Source of the DNA: an uncultured bacterium
GTDB taxonomy: Bacteria; Cloacimonadota; Cloacimonadia; Cloacimonadales; Cloacimonadaceae
DNA: 64,000 nt
Direction of reading: 5' to 3'
NCBI GenBank assembly: GCA_938009275.1
Contig: CALLHY010000062.1
Location: 57,630 to 121,629, forward strand
Every line of letters begins with the position of its first letter. The stretch's first letter is position 1. Below the pieces are notes generated by a model that worked only from the letters and a program-made list of their open reading frames with translations, was not told where the DNA came from and ran no database searches. A program made the translations under genes and the position numbers. Positions 15,137 through 24,790 of the stretch are shown here, piece by piece.

Positions 15137-16115
15137 CGAGAAGTTGCTTAGTGACATAGCCGAGTTAAAACAGGTTAGAAACTCACTTTTAGCAGAGGTT
15201 CACCGAAGCATAATCGGGCAAGACAGAGTGCTGGATGATGTGCTGATAGCCCTATTTGCAAATGGTCATATCCTACTGGAAGGCGTTCCGGGATTAGCAA
15301 AAACATTGCTTATTTCATCCCTTGCCCAAGCATTATCGCTGTCATTCAGCCGTATCCAATTTACTCCAGATCTAATGCCATCTGACATAACCGGAACAGA
15401 TATTCTGGTTAATGACTCTAATTCTCAAAGCAAACACTTCGAATATATCAAGGGCCCCATTTTTGCCAATATCATTCTGGCCGACGAGATAAATAGAACT
15501 CCCCCAAAAACACAGGCAGCCTTGTTACAAGCAATGCAGGAATATGCCGTAACCAGCGGTAATACAACCCGTGCTTTAGATAAACCATTCATAGTAATGG
15601 CTACTCAGAACCCGATCGAACAAGAGGGCACATACCCCTTACCAGAAGCTCAATTAGATAGATTTATGTTTTATATTAACATAGACTACCCCACCTTAGC
15701 AGAAGAAATCCTAATCGCCGAAAGCACAACTGGTATGGAAGTCCCCTTAATCCGACCTCAGTTAAGCGCACAACAGATTATTAACCTCCAACATAGCATC
15801 AGGTCTATCCCGGTTAGCGATCATGTATTAAAATATGCCGTAAACTTAGCCCGTAAGTCGCGACCACAATCTGACGAAGCATCCAGGGAGATTAAGCAGT
15901 GGGTAGCCTGGGGTGCCGGCCCGCGAGCTTCTCAATATCTGATTCTTGCTGCCAAAGCTCGTGCCGCGATGGATGGACGGCTAACTCCTGCTGAAGAAGA
16001 CGTAAAGGCATCTGCAATTACTGTGCTTCAGCACCGCATCTTACCCTCTTTTGCCGCACAGGCAGAAGGAATTAGTTCTCGTCAAATAGTTATGAGACTA
16101 GTGGAGGACTCATGA
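15129..16115 (+). CDS. MoxR-family AAA+ ATPase
   Basis: 328 residues from ATG 15129, preceded by AAGGAG; a start at 15075 would lie within the upstream gene and is rejected. The Walker A is GVPGLAKT (52-59) and Walker B ILADEINR (D119/E120), followed by KTQAALLQAMQE, the sensor ATQNPIEQEGTYPLPEAQLDRF and a C-terminal lid (IKQWVAWGAGPRASQ). MoxR ATPases are chaperone-like and usually sit with DUF58 and von Willebrand A genes. Here none follows; the next gene is a secreted propeller protein overlapping by 4 bases (ATGA). Confidence 0.92.
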   Translation: MSNEKLLSDIAELKQVRNSLLAEVHRSIIGQDRVLDDVLIALFANGHILLEGVPGLAKTLLISSLAQALSLSFSRIQFTPDLMPSDITGTDILVNDSNSQSKHFEYIKGPIFANIILADEINRTPPKTQAALLQAMQEYAVTSGNTTRALDKPFIVMATQNPIEQEGTYPLPEAQLDRFMFYINIDYPTLAEEILIAESTTGMEVPLIRPQLSAQQIINLQHSIRSIPVSDHVLKYAVNLARKSRPQSDEASREIKQWVAWGAGPRASQYLILAAKARAAMDGRLTPAEEDVKASAITVLQHRILPSFAAQAEGISSRQIVMRLVEDS

Positions 16116-17044
16116 GACTGATAATCATCAGCTTTCTAATGCTGTGCATGTCTTGCTCCGCGTGGAGTGCCGATAATAGATTCATCTATCCATTAACTCA
16201 CGTAAAGAATGTAACTGCTTACAATCTATTACACGACAGTGACCTGTTGTATGTTAGCAATCAGAATCAGATACTTATCTACAACACCTTTAATACATGG
16301 CAACCCCGTATTGAAGCAGGATTCTATTCTCCTTTTGTAATAGAAGATATTGAAACTCAATCTGCTAACTATTTCTATGTAGCCTCCAGAGAACCCACCA
16401 ACCAAATAGTAAAGATAGACTCCATCTCCGCTTCGGGAAGAATCTTCTTTCCCACCACAATGATTGGTGACAAGCTTACAAGAGAGGGAGCTACACTATA
16501 TGTAGCCGATAGGTTTAAAGGAATAGATATTGTTAACATCGGAAGCGGTGGACTGAGGGAGATAACCTCCACTTTCTCTGAGAAATGGGGAATTAGAGAC
16601 TTTGTGGCAGTATACCCCTATATTTTTGCTCTGAACGACTTTGGACTGGTTGCGGTAGATACTAGTGACCTCAGTAACCCCCATTCCATTGCCACAAACT
16701 ATCAGATAGCTGATGCTACATATATTGCGAAGTATGCAAACACCCTTTGGGTTGCCGCGGGTAAGAACTTACTTGCTTTCAGCATCATAAATCCAGATAA
16801 TCCGGTACTGATTAACCAGTATCGGCTGGCAAATGAAATCTCTGCGATGGAGATAAAAGACAACAAACTCTACCTTGCCCTCGGAAGAGGTGGTTTAAAG
16901 ATTCTTGACATATCTAATCCCTTGAAAATTGAAGAATTAAGCACCATCAACCCCCTATACACTGTTTACGATGTAGCTCTTATGGAAGACTACATTTTCA
17001 TTGCACTGGGAAAAGACGGGTGGATGATATACGAATATAGATAG
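16112..17044 (+). CDS. Secreted LVIVD-repeat beta-propeller protein
   Basis: 310 residues with a signal peptide (MRLIIISFLMLCMSCSAWS). Repeats such as LYVADRFKGIDIVNI, IFALNDFGLVAVDTSDL, LWVAAGKNLLAFSIINPDNPVLI and LYLALGRGGLKILDISNPLKI are LVIVD/WD-like blades that build a beta-propeller. It overlaps the MoxR stop by 4 bases, so it is translated from the same message. Propellers of this kind usually bind other proteins or sugars outside the cytoplasm. No catalytic motif is seen. Confidence 0.8.
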   Translation: MRLIIISFLMLCMSCSAWSADNRFIYPLTHVKNVTAYNLLHDSDLLYVSNQNQILIYNTFNTWQPRIEAGFYSPFVIEDIETQSANYFYVASREPTNQIVKIDSISASGRIFFPTTMIGDKLTREGATLYVADRFKGIDIVNIGSGGLREITSTFSEKWGIRDFVAVYPYIFALNDFGLVAVDTSDLSNPHSIATNYQIADATYIAKYANTLWVAAGKNLLAFSIINPDNPVLINQYRLANEISAMEIKDNKLYLALGRGGLKILDISNPLKIEELSTINPLYTVYDVALMEDYIFIALGKDGWMIYEYR

Positions 17045-17077
17045 ATATCTTAGTCTCATTAAATACAGGAGTTTACT

Positions 17078-18694
17078 ATGTTATCCTTTAGGTATTTGCT
17101 AATTATGTTTATTATCGTGTGTGCCACTCCGCTACTTGCAGACATGTCAGCAAATTGGTTTACCTGTTATGGCTCTACGGGACATGAATCTGTAACGGCA
17201 TCGTGCTATGATCCCGATGGAAACTACTACCTTGCTGGTGAGTTTAGAGGGTCTTTCCAGATGAATGACACAACATTGAACGCTGGGATCCATTCTACCG
17301 CCTTTATTGCAAAATACTCAGCTACAGGACAATTCATCTGGGCAAGGCAAAGCACTTCATCAGGCGCAACCTCTCGAAGTGCTTTTGTTACTGGTATCGT
17401 AGCAGATGCTGATCAGAATGTATATCTGTGCGGGAGCTTCGATGGTTTGTTCAAGCTTTCAGATATCTCGGTTACATCAAATAGTTATGTGGACTCATAT
17501 ATCGCCAGGCTTGATGCTACAGGTGCTTGCCAATGGATAACCCGTGGCAATGCCGGAGCCACAAACAAGGCATTCGCTATCGCGCTTTCTTCCGATAACT
17601 TGCCACTTGTTTGTGGAAGCTTCAGTTCGAACACTAACCTGTTCGGTACAGCTGTAACCAACTCGGGACTGGAGGATGCCTACCTCGCAAAATTTAACAC
17701 AACCGGAACCATTAACACCCTAAAGCATTGGGGAAGTATTAGCAATGACCAATGTCAGTCCATCTCCCCTCTCAGCAGTGGCGAAATCGTTATAACTGGT
17801 TTTTATTCCAATGCCATATCTTTTTCAGGAACAAGCCTGCCAGCTCATAATGTTGAAGTATTTGTATGCAAACTGGATGCTTCGTTAAATCCCATTTGGG
17901 TTAAAGGAAGTATTTCCGATGGCTGGAATCAAAATGATAACATCGTAACGGCAAATGATAGTGGCATATATGTGTTTGGCCGATACAACGCTGGTATGTC
18001 TTGGGATGCTTTCAGTTTAGCAAATACGGGATACTCGCTGTATGCCTTGAAGCTGGACAATTCTGGCAACGTGGTTTGGCTTAATAATCTGCTAAGTTCT
18101 AGCTCGGGCAGAAGCATTAAGGGAGCTTGTTTAACCTCGGATTCTACCATAGTGTTGTCTGGGTTTTACTCAGAATCTTGTACCACTAGTTTGGGGACCA
18201 TTACCGGAGCTGGTTCGGATGATGCGTTTGTGATGTTAGTCAGTTCCGCAGGTTCTCTGGAAATGTTCCAAACCCTTGGTGGAAGCGGTTTAGATGCCAG
18301 CTTTACCTTAAGCATTAATGCTGATGATGAATTGCTTTGCGCCGGATACTATAGTGCTTCCGACTCAAACTTCATGGGCACGATTCCAGTTTATAGCGGG
18401 CTAAAAGATATCTTTGCCCTGCGTTTTATCCTCCAAGACTCATCCATTCCCGCTGCCCCACAAAACATAATGCTACACAATAACGACCAGCAATTATCAT
18501 TATCATGGAGCTCCGTGCATACTTCGCAATCAGGCACGCCCATAAGTGTATCAGGTTATCAGATATACGGTAGCAGCAGTTTTGAAGAAGATTCATTCGA
18601 GCTTATCGGAGAGTGTGTGGGAACTACATATCTATTGCCGATAAATGAGCTTAGCTATTCTCACCGTTTTTACATTGTTAAGGCAGTGCCGTAG
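17078..18694 (+). CDS. Secreted SBBP-like beta-propeller protein with C-terminal FN3 domain
   Basis: 538 residues with a signal peptide (about 1-21). Repeated blades of about 45-55 residues share a pattern like DPDGNYYLAGEFRGSF followed by AFIAKYSATGQFIWAR. At least six are visible up to residue 430; this is the SBBP/beta-propeller type. From about 455, IPAAPQNIMLHNNDQQLSLSW to the end is a fibronectin type III-like domain (YQIYGSSSF, YLLPINELSYSHRFYIVKAV). There is no sorting domain at the C-terminus. It starts 33 bases after the LVIVD gene and may share its transcript. The function is unknown. Confidence 0.75.
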   Translation: MLSFRYLLIMFIIVCATPLLADMSANWFTCYGSTGHESVTASCYDPDGNYYLAGEFRGSFQMNDTTLNAGIHSTAFIAKYSATGQFIWARQSTSSGATSRSAFVTGIVADADQNVYLCGSFDGLFKLSDISVTSNSYVDSYIARLDATGACQWITRGNAGATNKAFAIALSSDNLPLVCGSFSSNTNLFGTAVTNSGLEDAYLAKFNTTGTINTLKHWGSISNDQCQSISPLSSGEIVITGFYSNAISFSGTSLPAHNVEVFVCKLDASLNPIWVKGSISDGWNQNDNIVTANDSGIYVFGRYNAGMSWDAFSLANTGYSLYALKLDNSGNVVWLNNLLSSSSGRSIKGACLTSDSTIVLSGFYSESCTTSLGTITGAGSDDAFVMLVSSAGSLEMFQTLGGSGLDASFTLSINADDELLCAGYYSASDSNFMGTIPVYSGLKDIFALRFILQDSSIPAAPQNIMLHNNDQQLSLSWSSVHTSQSGTPISVSGYQIYGSSSFEEDSFELIGECVGTTYLLPINELSYSHRFYIVKAVP

Positions 18695-18810
18695 CTAATC
18701 AGGGTAACTGTATTCCCGATAAAACAGGATCAACTGAGTTGTTTGCTGTATGAGTACCATGTTGCATGTATCATTTGGGTGAGCTTAATCCTTGAACGAA
18801 TTACGCATGC

Positions 18811-18853
18811 ATTACGCATGAAATACGGATGCCATCCGTAATTCATTAGTAAT
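18811..18853. repeat. Palindromic intergenic repeat, family 1 copy B
   Basis: Two 20-bp arms (18811-18830 and 18834-18853) with three mismatches and a 3-base loop; arm 1 reads ATTACGCATGAAATACGGAT. An extra partial unit, GAATTACGCATGCATTACGC, lies just before. It sits between the convergent ends of the propeller gene and the gyrase-linked lipoprotein gene. Confidence 0.8.
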
Positions 18854-18899
18854 GATACTGCAATTCTTGCAGGGATGATTCAATATGCAAGTTGGCAAA

Positions 18900-19517
18900 T
18901 CACCGCTTGGTTTTAATAAAGCCGATGCTTTTCCCCAGCACGTCGATACTGAAGCTGTCAGTTTGGTAAATATCTCTGTTATAGAATAAATAGCCCTCTT
19001 TTACTCCCCCGGGCAAGATGTTTCCAAATCGGAATGCATTGGCTATTAGCTCGTAGTACAGCTCTTGTTGTTTTGCCTCTTCGCGTAGGAAGTTATCGTT
19101 ATTATCAACATTAAAGGGGTCTCGGTATGAGCTTAGTAGCGAAGCTTGCTGCATGTTTGCCAATAGATACTCAATTGGGATATGGTCAAATTGCTTTCCC
19201 CTGGCAATAATGCTAAAGTTTGAGCTATCAACTGCACGCTTACTGGCAGCGTTGTTCTTCACCCTTAGATAAACGCTGAAGAATCTGTTGTTTATGGCCG
19301 AATTACTCCCGCTATAATCCTGAATGCGAACAGCAACTATCAGCGAATCATCTCTGATAATGGCATACCTGTTTTCGGACAAAATCCCCTGAGCAGGAAC
19401 AAACTGCTTTATAGAACAAGCTCCCGACAGTAGCAATACTACTGCCGGGAGTATCATTGATATATTTTGAAGTAAGCTAGTACCCGTAAGGGGCTTATTC
19501 TTCACTATCTGTTTCAT
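18900..19517 (-). CDS. Lipoprotein of unknown function, overlapping gyrA
   Basis: 205 residues if started at 19517 (MKQIVKNKPLTG); starts at 19532, 19550 and 19457 are also in frame, and none has a clear ribosome-binding site. The lipobox is VVLLLSGAC, giving a mature protein of about 170 residues. The 5' end overlaps the last bases of gyrA, so translation is probably coupled. The mature domain is beta-rich (SVYLRVKNNAASKRAVDSSNFSI) and looks like an FxLYD/DUF4352-type periplasmic domain, but I do not recognise the family. The link with gyrAB is probably positional only. Confidence 0.6.
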   Translation of the reverse strand: MKQIVKNKPLTGTSLLQNISMILPAVVLLLSGACSIKQFVPAQGILSENRYAIIRDDSLIVAVRIQDYSGSNSAINNRFFSVYLRVKNNAASKRAVDSSNFSIIARGKQFDHIPIEYLLANMQQASLLSSYRDPFNVDNNDNFLREEAKQQELYYELIANAFRFGNILPGGVKEGYLFYNRDIYQTDSFSIDVLGKSIGFIKTKR

Positions 19518-22122
19518 CGGTTTCGGCTTCATCCTCAATGATGTCATCATCTATTATATCGTCTTCTGCCTCGTTTTCGCTATTGTCTTCCTTTGCCTGC
19601 AAATCAAGCAGATTGGGAGTTGGCTTCTGTTTTAGGGTTTCCACCTCTTTATCCAATGCTTCGTCATCCGGCTCGGCAGGAACAATGGAGATATCACGCA
19701 CCACGTCGTCAGCAGCTAGATTTATAAGCCGTACACCCTGGGTGTTGCGGCTAACCATAGATATATCTGCCACGCGCTGACGGATTATCATACCGTCTTG
19801 AGTGATAATCATTAGATCATCTTCGTCTCGCACCAGCATCAAAGCAGCAAGATGTCCATTGCGCTTGGTGGTCTTTAGAGTTATCACGCCTTTGGAACCA
19901 CGCTTGGTGGGCGTATATCCCGAAATTGGGCTGCGCTTGCCAAAGCCGTTTTCGCTAACTGCCAACAGGCTGCTGGAATTAGGCTCTCCATTTTCCAGCA
20001 TATCGGCTGTGGAAGCCAGGGTCATTGATATCACAAAGTCACCTTCACGTAACCTGAGACCTCGTACGCCTTTGGTAAAGCGTCCCATAGCTCTGATATC
20101 GCTTTCGCTGAAGCGATTGCAATATCCATTGCGGGTTGCCAGGAGGATGTTATCGCCCACATCGGAGATACGAGCATCAATCAGCTCATCGTTCTCCATC
20201 AGCTTAATGGCTTTTATACCATTGGTACGCGGGCGCGAGAAGGCGGTAAGAGGAGTCTTTTTTACCAGGCCCTGGCGGGTACACATGATAATCGTTTGCT
20301 CGGGATGGAAGTTTTTCAGGGTTACAAAGGCTTTTATCTTCTCGCCTTCAGAGAATTTAACCAGGTTCACAATCGCCTTTCCACGTGCAGTTCGGCTGGC
20401 TTCTGGTAGCTCAAACACCTTTATCCAGTGACACATACCGTGGTCGGTAAACAACAGGATATATGAGTGCGTACTGGCTACAAACAGGTATTGGATAAAG
20501 TCATCCTGTTTCAGGTTTGATGCCGAAAGCCCTTTACCACCACGACCCTGAACCTTGTAGGTATCTACAGGTAAGCGTTTTACATAACCATCGTGGGTTA
20601 TAGTTACCACCACCAGTTCGTCCGCGATGAGGTCTTCCATGTTAAAGCTGCCAGCGGGCGTGGGGATAATCACTGTGCGGCGCTTGTCGGCAAACTTATC
20701 GCGAATTTCTGTGGTTTCTTCTTTTATCAAGTTCATTCTAAGTTCGCGGCGCTCCACCAGTTCGGTTAAACGGGCTATGGTTACAAGTAGCTCTTGATAT
20801 TCGCTTTCAATCTTCTCACGCTCCAGTCCGGTAAGGCGTTGCAGGCGCATTTCGAGTATAGCTTTTGCCTGAATTTCGCTTAGTCCAAATTTCTCTTGCA
20901 GAGCCATGTTCGCTTCAGGAGGAGTTTGCGCAGCGCGGATGGTGGCGATTACTTCGTCCAAGTGATCCAGTGCTATTCTATATCCCTCCAATATGTGCAA
21001 TCTGTCTTTGGCATTGCGCAGCTCAAACAGAGTGCGTCTCAGCACAACGTCGTGACGGAACTCAATGAAGTTATGAAGCATTTCCTTCATATTCACAACT
21101 TTGGGCACACCGTCTATAAGACAGAGATTTATAACGCCAAAAGTGGTTTGTAACTGGGTGTATTTGTAGATTAGGTTTCTTACTACCTGAGCATCATGAT
21201 TCCGCTTTACCACTATAACCACGCGCATTCCGTCTCTGCCGGATTCATCACGGATGTCGCTTATCCCTTCAATTTTCTTTTCCTTTACCAGCTCCACCAG
21301 GCGTTCTATCAGCAGCGTAGTGGTAACCTGGTAGGGAATGGAGCGGATAATAATCTGCTCGGTGTCGTTTGGTAAGGTTACCATTTCGGTTTCACCACGC
21401 AAGATTAGCCTGCCGCGTCCGGTTTCAAAGTAGTCATGAATTCCATCAACGCCAAGAACGAAACCACCCATTGGGAAGTCTGGCCCCTTTACGTATTCAA
21501 GTAGTTGCAGGGGTTCCAATTCTGGATTATCGATAAGAGCAATCATGGCATCGCATATCTCGCCGATGTTATGAGGAGGCATGTTGGTAGCCATACCCAC
21601 AGCAATACCTGATGAACCGTTTATAAGTAGATTTGGAGTACGGGTGGGAAATACAACTGGTTCTTTTCTGGTTTCATCGTAGTTACTCTTAAAATCTACT
21701 GTATCTTTTTCCAATTCGGAAAGCATTTCCATGGTTATCTTCTGCAATCTTGCTTCTGTATAACGCATAGCTGCAGGCGGATCACCATCTTGCGAACCGA
21801 AGTTACCCTGTCCGTCTATTAGCTGGTAACGCATGTTCCAAGGCTGAGCCAAGCGCACTAATGTGGGATATACCACTTGCTCACCGTGAGGATGATAGTT
21901 ACCACTGGTGTCACCGGCTATTTTGGCACACTTACGAAAGTGACCACCGGGGCTAAGATTAAGTTCGTGCATCGCATAGATAATGCGGCGTTGGGAGGGT
22001 TTTAAGCCATCCCGTATGTCCGGTAACGCACGGGATACAATTACGCTCATGGAATAATCCAGATAGGCTTGCTTTAGCTGATCTTCAATCTGGATAGGGA
22101 TAATTTTTGTAGTATCAGACAT
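19495..22122 (-). CDS. gyrA: DNA gyrase subunit A
   Basis: 875 residues. The breakage-reunion domain is clear: RALPDIRDGLKPSQRRIIYA, the catalytic Tyr121 in AAMRYTEARL, and the HPHG motif. The GyrA box reads QGRGGKG, which marks gyrase rather than topoisomerase IV (QRRGGKG in E. coli). Six C-terminal pinwheel blades follow, then a strongly acidic tail (about the last 35 residues are mostly Asp/Glu). The quinolone-contact region reads GEQVVYP where E. coli has GDSAVYD. It starts 14 bases after gyrB and forms an operon with it. GyrA supplies DNA cleavage and wrapping for supercoiling. Confidence 0.98.
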   Translation of the reverse strand: MSDTTKIIPIQIEDQLKQAYLDYSMSVIVSRALPDIRDGLKPSQRRIIYAMHELNLSPGGHFRKCAKIAGDTSGNYHPHGEQVVYPTLVRLAQPWNMRYQLIDGQGNFGSQDGDPPAAMRYTEARLQKITMEMLSELEKDTVDFKSNYDETRKEPVVFPTRTPNLLINGSSGIAVGMATNMPPHNIGEICDAMIALIDNPELEPLQLLEYVKGPDFPMGGFVLGVDGIHDYFETGRGRLILRGETEMVTLPNDTEQIIIRSIPYQVTTTLLIERLVELVKEKKIEGISDIRDESGRDGMRVVIVVKRNHDAQVVRNLIYKYTQLQTTFGVINLCLIDGVPKVVNMKEMLHNFIEFRHDVVLRRTLFELRNAKDRLHILEGYRIALDHLDEVIATIRAAQTPPEANMALQEKFGLSEIQAKAILEMRLQRLTGLEREKIESEYQELLVTIARLTELVERRELRMNLIKEETTEIRDKFADKRRTVIIPTPAGSFNMEDLIADELVVVTITHDGYVKRLPVDTYKVQGRGGKGLSASNLKQDDFIQYLFVASTHSYILLFTDHGMCHWIKVFELPEASRTARGKAIVNLVKFSEGEKIKAFVTLKNFHPEQTIIMCTRQGLVKKTPLTAFSRPRTNGIKAIKLMENDELIDARISDVGDNILLATRNGYCNRFSESDIRAMGRFTKGVRGLRLREGDFVISMTLASTADMLENGEPNSSSLLAVSENGFGKRSPISGYTPTKRGSKGVITLKTTKRNGHLAALMLVRDEDDLMIITQDGMIIRQRVADISMVSRNTQGVRLINLAADDVVRDISIVPAEPDDEALDKEVETLKQKPTPNLLDLQAKEDNSENEAEDDIIDDDIIEDEAETDETDSEE

Positions 22123-22136
22123 ATATCTCCGGCTCC

Positions 22137-24035
22137 TTACACATCAAGATTCTTTACATAACGGGCATTGGTTTGAATGAAATCACGGCGTGGTTCCACT
22201 TCGTCACCCATAAGAATGGTGAACATCCTATCTGCTTCGATGGCATCATCCATTTTAACTGAGATTAGTGAGCGATTAGCAGGATCAAGAGTAGTTTCCC
22301 AAAGCTGCTCGGCATTCATTTCACCCAGACCCTTGTAACGCTGTACCATTACGCCTTTCTCGCCAAATTCTACTATAGCTTGGTCACGTTCCATTTCGTT
22401 ATATACATACTTCTTCTGCTTACCTTTTCGCACCAAAAAGAGCGGCGGCATGGCAATGTAGAGATGGCCATGCTCAATAACTGGCCTCATATACCTGTAG
22501 AAAAAAGTCATAAGAAGTGTGGAAATGTGAGCACCGTCTACGTCGGCATCAGCCATTATTATAATCTTGTGATAGCGGATTTTGTTCACATCAAAGTCTT
22601 GCCCAATGCCAGCACCCAATGCCAGAATTATGGGTTGTATCTTTTCGTTATTAAGCACCTTATCCACACGGGCTTTCTCGGTATTCAGCATCTTTCCCCA
22701 CAAGGCAAGAATTGCTTGGTAAGAGCGGTCTCTCCCCTGTTTTGCGCTACCGCCTGCGGAGTCTCCTTCTACCAGAAACAGCTCGGTCTTCTCGGGATCA
22801 TTAAGAGTGCAGTCCGCCAGTTTACCAGGTAAAGAACCGCTTTCAAGCACAGATTTGCGCCGGGTAAGTTCTCTGGCCTTCCTTGCTGCTTCCCTGCTGC
22901 GCGCAGCCATAATGCTCTTTAATGTTATGTTCTTAGCTTCGCCGGGGTGTTCTTCGAAGAAAGTCATCAACTTCTCATAAACTGCGCTGTTAACTATGCC
23001 TTCAACCTCTGAGTTCTGCAATTTGGTTTTGGTCTGTCCTTCAAACTGAGGATTGCTGATCTTCACCGATACCACTGCAGTCAAGCCTTCACGTATGTCT
23101 TCGCCGGAAGGGCTAACTTTTTCGTTCTTTAGCAAATCTGCATTCTTTATATACGCATTCACCGCCCGGGTTAAACCGCTTTTAAAACCACTAAGGTGTG
23201 TTCCACCCTCAATGGTATTGATGTTGTTGGCGAAGCTAAAAATGTTTTCCTGATAACCCTCATTATACTGAACGGCAACCTCGAATTCAATACCATCACG
23301 TGCACTAGTAATGTGTATCGGCTTGGGGAACAAGGGTTTCTTGTTTTGATTCAAGTATTCAACGAAGCTTTTAATGCCGCCGTCATACTTAAAATCGTGA
23401 ATTCTGTCACTACGCTCATCCTTCAAAACGATACGCACTCCGCTGTTTAGGAACGCTAACTCACGAAGACGGGTAGTTAAGTAATCAAAACTGAATTCAG
23501 TAGTCTCGAAAATTGTGGCATCTGGTTTGAAAGTAACTATCGTACCTCTGCGTTTGGAATCTCCCAAAACCTTCAGTTCTGTTACCGGAACACCGCGTTC
23601 AAGACGCATAAAGTATTCTTTTCCGTCTTTATGGATGTTAACTTCCATAAACTCGGACAGGGCATTAACTACCGATACGCCAACACCATGCAATCCGCCG
23701 GATACCTTATAGCTCTTATCATCGAATTTTCCGCCTGCATGCAGCACGGTTAACACAACCTGAACGGCAGGAATACCCATATCTTTTTGGATATCAACCG
23801 GAATACCACGTCCATTATCGTCTACTCGGACATAACCTTCGGCTGTTATGGTAACGATAATCTGGTCGCAATGTCCTGCCAAAGCTTCATCGATGGAGTT
23901 ATCCACCACTTCATAAACCAAGTGGTGCAGACCTCGTTCACTGGTGCCGCCAATATACATGGCGGGACGCTTTCGAACTGCTTCCAAACCCTTCAGCACC
24001 TTAATATTGCTGGCAGTGTAAGTTGAACTTTGCAT
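22137..24035 (-). CDS. gyrB: DNA gyrase subunit B
   Basis: 632 residues. GHKL ATPase motifs are EVVDNSIDEALAG, VDDNGRGIPVDI and GGLHGVGVSVVNAL, with the transducer after them. The TOPRIM domain carries LFLVEGDSAGGSAKQGRDR and MADADVDGAHI, and the C-terminal end has RYKGLGEMNAEQLWETTLDP. The length lacks the large E. coli-type insertion and is usual for most bacteria. It is the promoter-proximal gene of gyrB-gyrA-lipoprotein. Confidence 0.98.
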   Translation of the reverse strand: MQSSTYTASNIKVLKGLEAVRKRPAMYIGGTSERGLHHLVYEVVDNSIDEALAGHCDQIIVTITAEGYVRVDDNGRGIPVDIQKDMGIPAVQVVLTVLHAGGKFDDKSYKVSGGLHGVGVSVVNALSEFMEVNIHKDGKEYFMRLERGVPVTELKVLGDSKRRGTIVTFKPDATIFETTEFSFDYLTTRLRELAFLNSGVRIVLKDERSDRIHDFKYDGGIKSFVEYLNQNKKPLFPKPIHITSARDGIEFEVAVQYNEGYQENIFSFANNINTIEGGTHLSGFKSGLTRAVNAYIKNADLLKNEKVSPSGEDIREGLTAVVSVKISNPQFEGQTKTKLQNSEVEGIVNSAVYEKLMTFFEEHPGEAKNITLKSIMAARSREAARKARELTRRKSVLESGSLPGKLADCTLNDPEKTELFLVEGDSAGGSAKQGRDRSYQAILALWGKMLNTEKARVDKVLNNEKIQPIILALGAGIGQDFDVNKIRYHKIIIMADADVDGAHISTLLMTFFYRYMRPVIEHGHLYIAMPPLFLVRKGKQKKYVYNEMERDQAIVEFGEKGVMVQRYKGLGEMNAEQLWETTLDPANRSLISVKMDDAIEADRMFTILMGDEVEPRRDFIQTNARYVKNLDV

Positions 24036-24129
24036 ATTCTATTGTCTCCTATAGTTTTAAACACAGTTTCAAGGATGTGTTTTACCTAAATAGTTGCTTA
24101 ATGCTACAATACATCCTTATCTTGTTGCC

Positions 24130-24157
24130 ACACTATATGATATGTAGTATCTGTCAA
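24130..24157 (-). promoter_or_regulatory. Promoter of gyrB operon
   Basis: On the minus strand TTGACA (24152-24157), a 16-base spacer and TAGTGT (24130-24135) lie about 95 bases before the gyrB ATG. The same -10 sequence appears at 43788-43793. Confidence 0.5.
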
Positions 24158-24544
24158 GAACTTTCTGTACATATCTCGCTTTTGTATCTTTATATACATC
24201 AGATACTTATGAACCGTCTTATTGCGCCCCAGATAGTTGATACCAAAGCCACAACAAACTGCCCTGTATCTCTTCCTCAGAATACCCCCCTTTTTCAAAC
24301 AGATAATACGAGGTTTGTTCAGAACCTTTTACAGATATATTGACGTTTATTGGGGTTATGAATAGTGTTATTGTGGGGTTCAAGGCTATTAACAGCCGAT
24401 AACACATAAAGTTTATCTATCTTCTACTTATGCTATATCCAAATACTCTTCCCGATTGTTCGCTATACTATATAGCATTAAGGGGTTATGTTACCATAGG
24501 TGGTCCGTGTGCAAACCCAAGCTTCCAGCATATTTTCTACTTCA

Positions 24545-24609
24545 TCCCTGCTGCTTCCTTGCTGCTATCCTGTATCGCATACAGGATAGCAGCAAGGAAG
24601 CAGCAGGGA
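24545..24609. repeat. Large perfect palindrome, family 2 copy 1
   Basis: Two perfect 31-bp arms (24545-24575 and 24579-24609) around a 3-base loop (CGC). The arm begins TCCCTGCTGCTTCCTTGCTG. An almost identical copy is at 41295-41363, differing in the loop. It would form a very stable cruciform or hairpin. It lies between the OmpA-family and gyrB genes. Confidence 0.95.
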
Positions 24610-24760
24610 ACGTCTTTCATGGATTAGCTAAATAATACGGCGATATATGATTGCCAGGGAATTGAGTTGCTAACCTTCCCCGGTTTTCAAACAGATAATA
24701 ACATCCGCTTTGCTTCATGCCATTTCTATATGTTTGGATTCATGTAAGTATAACTAAAGA

Positions 24761-24790
24761 ACCGGGCTCACCTGTTATGGCAAGCCCGGT
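24761..24790 (-). terminator. Terminator after the PorE-like gene
   Basis: ACCGGGCT (24761-24768) pairs with AGCCCGGT (24783-24790). On the minus strand it follows the OmpA-family stop and is followed by TCTTTAGTTAT, a moderate U-rich tail. Confidence 0.65.

Noticed and set aside
22380..22832. 150-codon plus-strand frame antisense to gyrB
   Set aside because: Antisense of a highly conserved gene, with shadow-frame composition and no start signals.
22877..22910. Part of the family-2 palindrome inside gyrB (CTTGCTGCTTCCCTGCTG)
   Set aside because: The bases encode conserved GyrB residues (SREAARKARE), and the second arm is missing; chance similarity.
24430..24627. Open frame across the first large palindrome, sharing PAASLLLSC and RIAARKQQG with another frame at 41290-41577
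   Set aside because: The shared peptide is only the translation of the repeat arms; no ribosome-binding site, no other similarity and no coding character.
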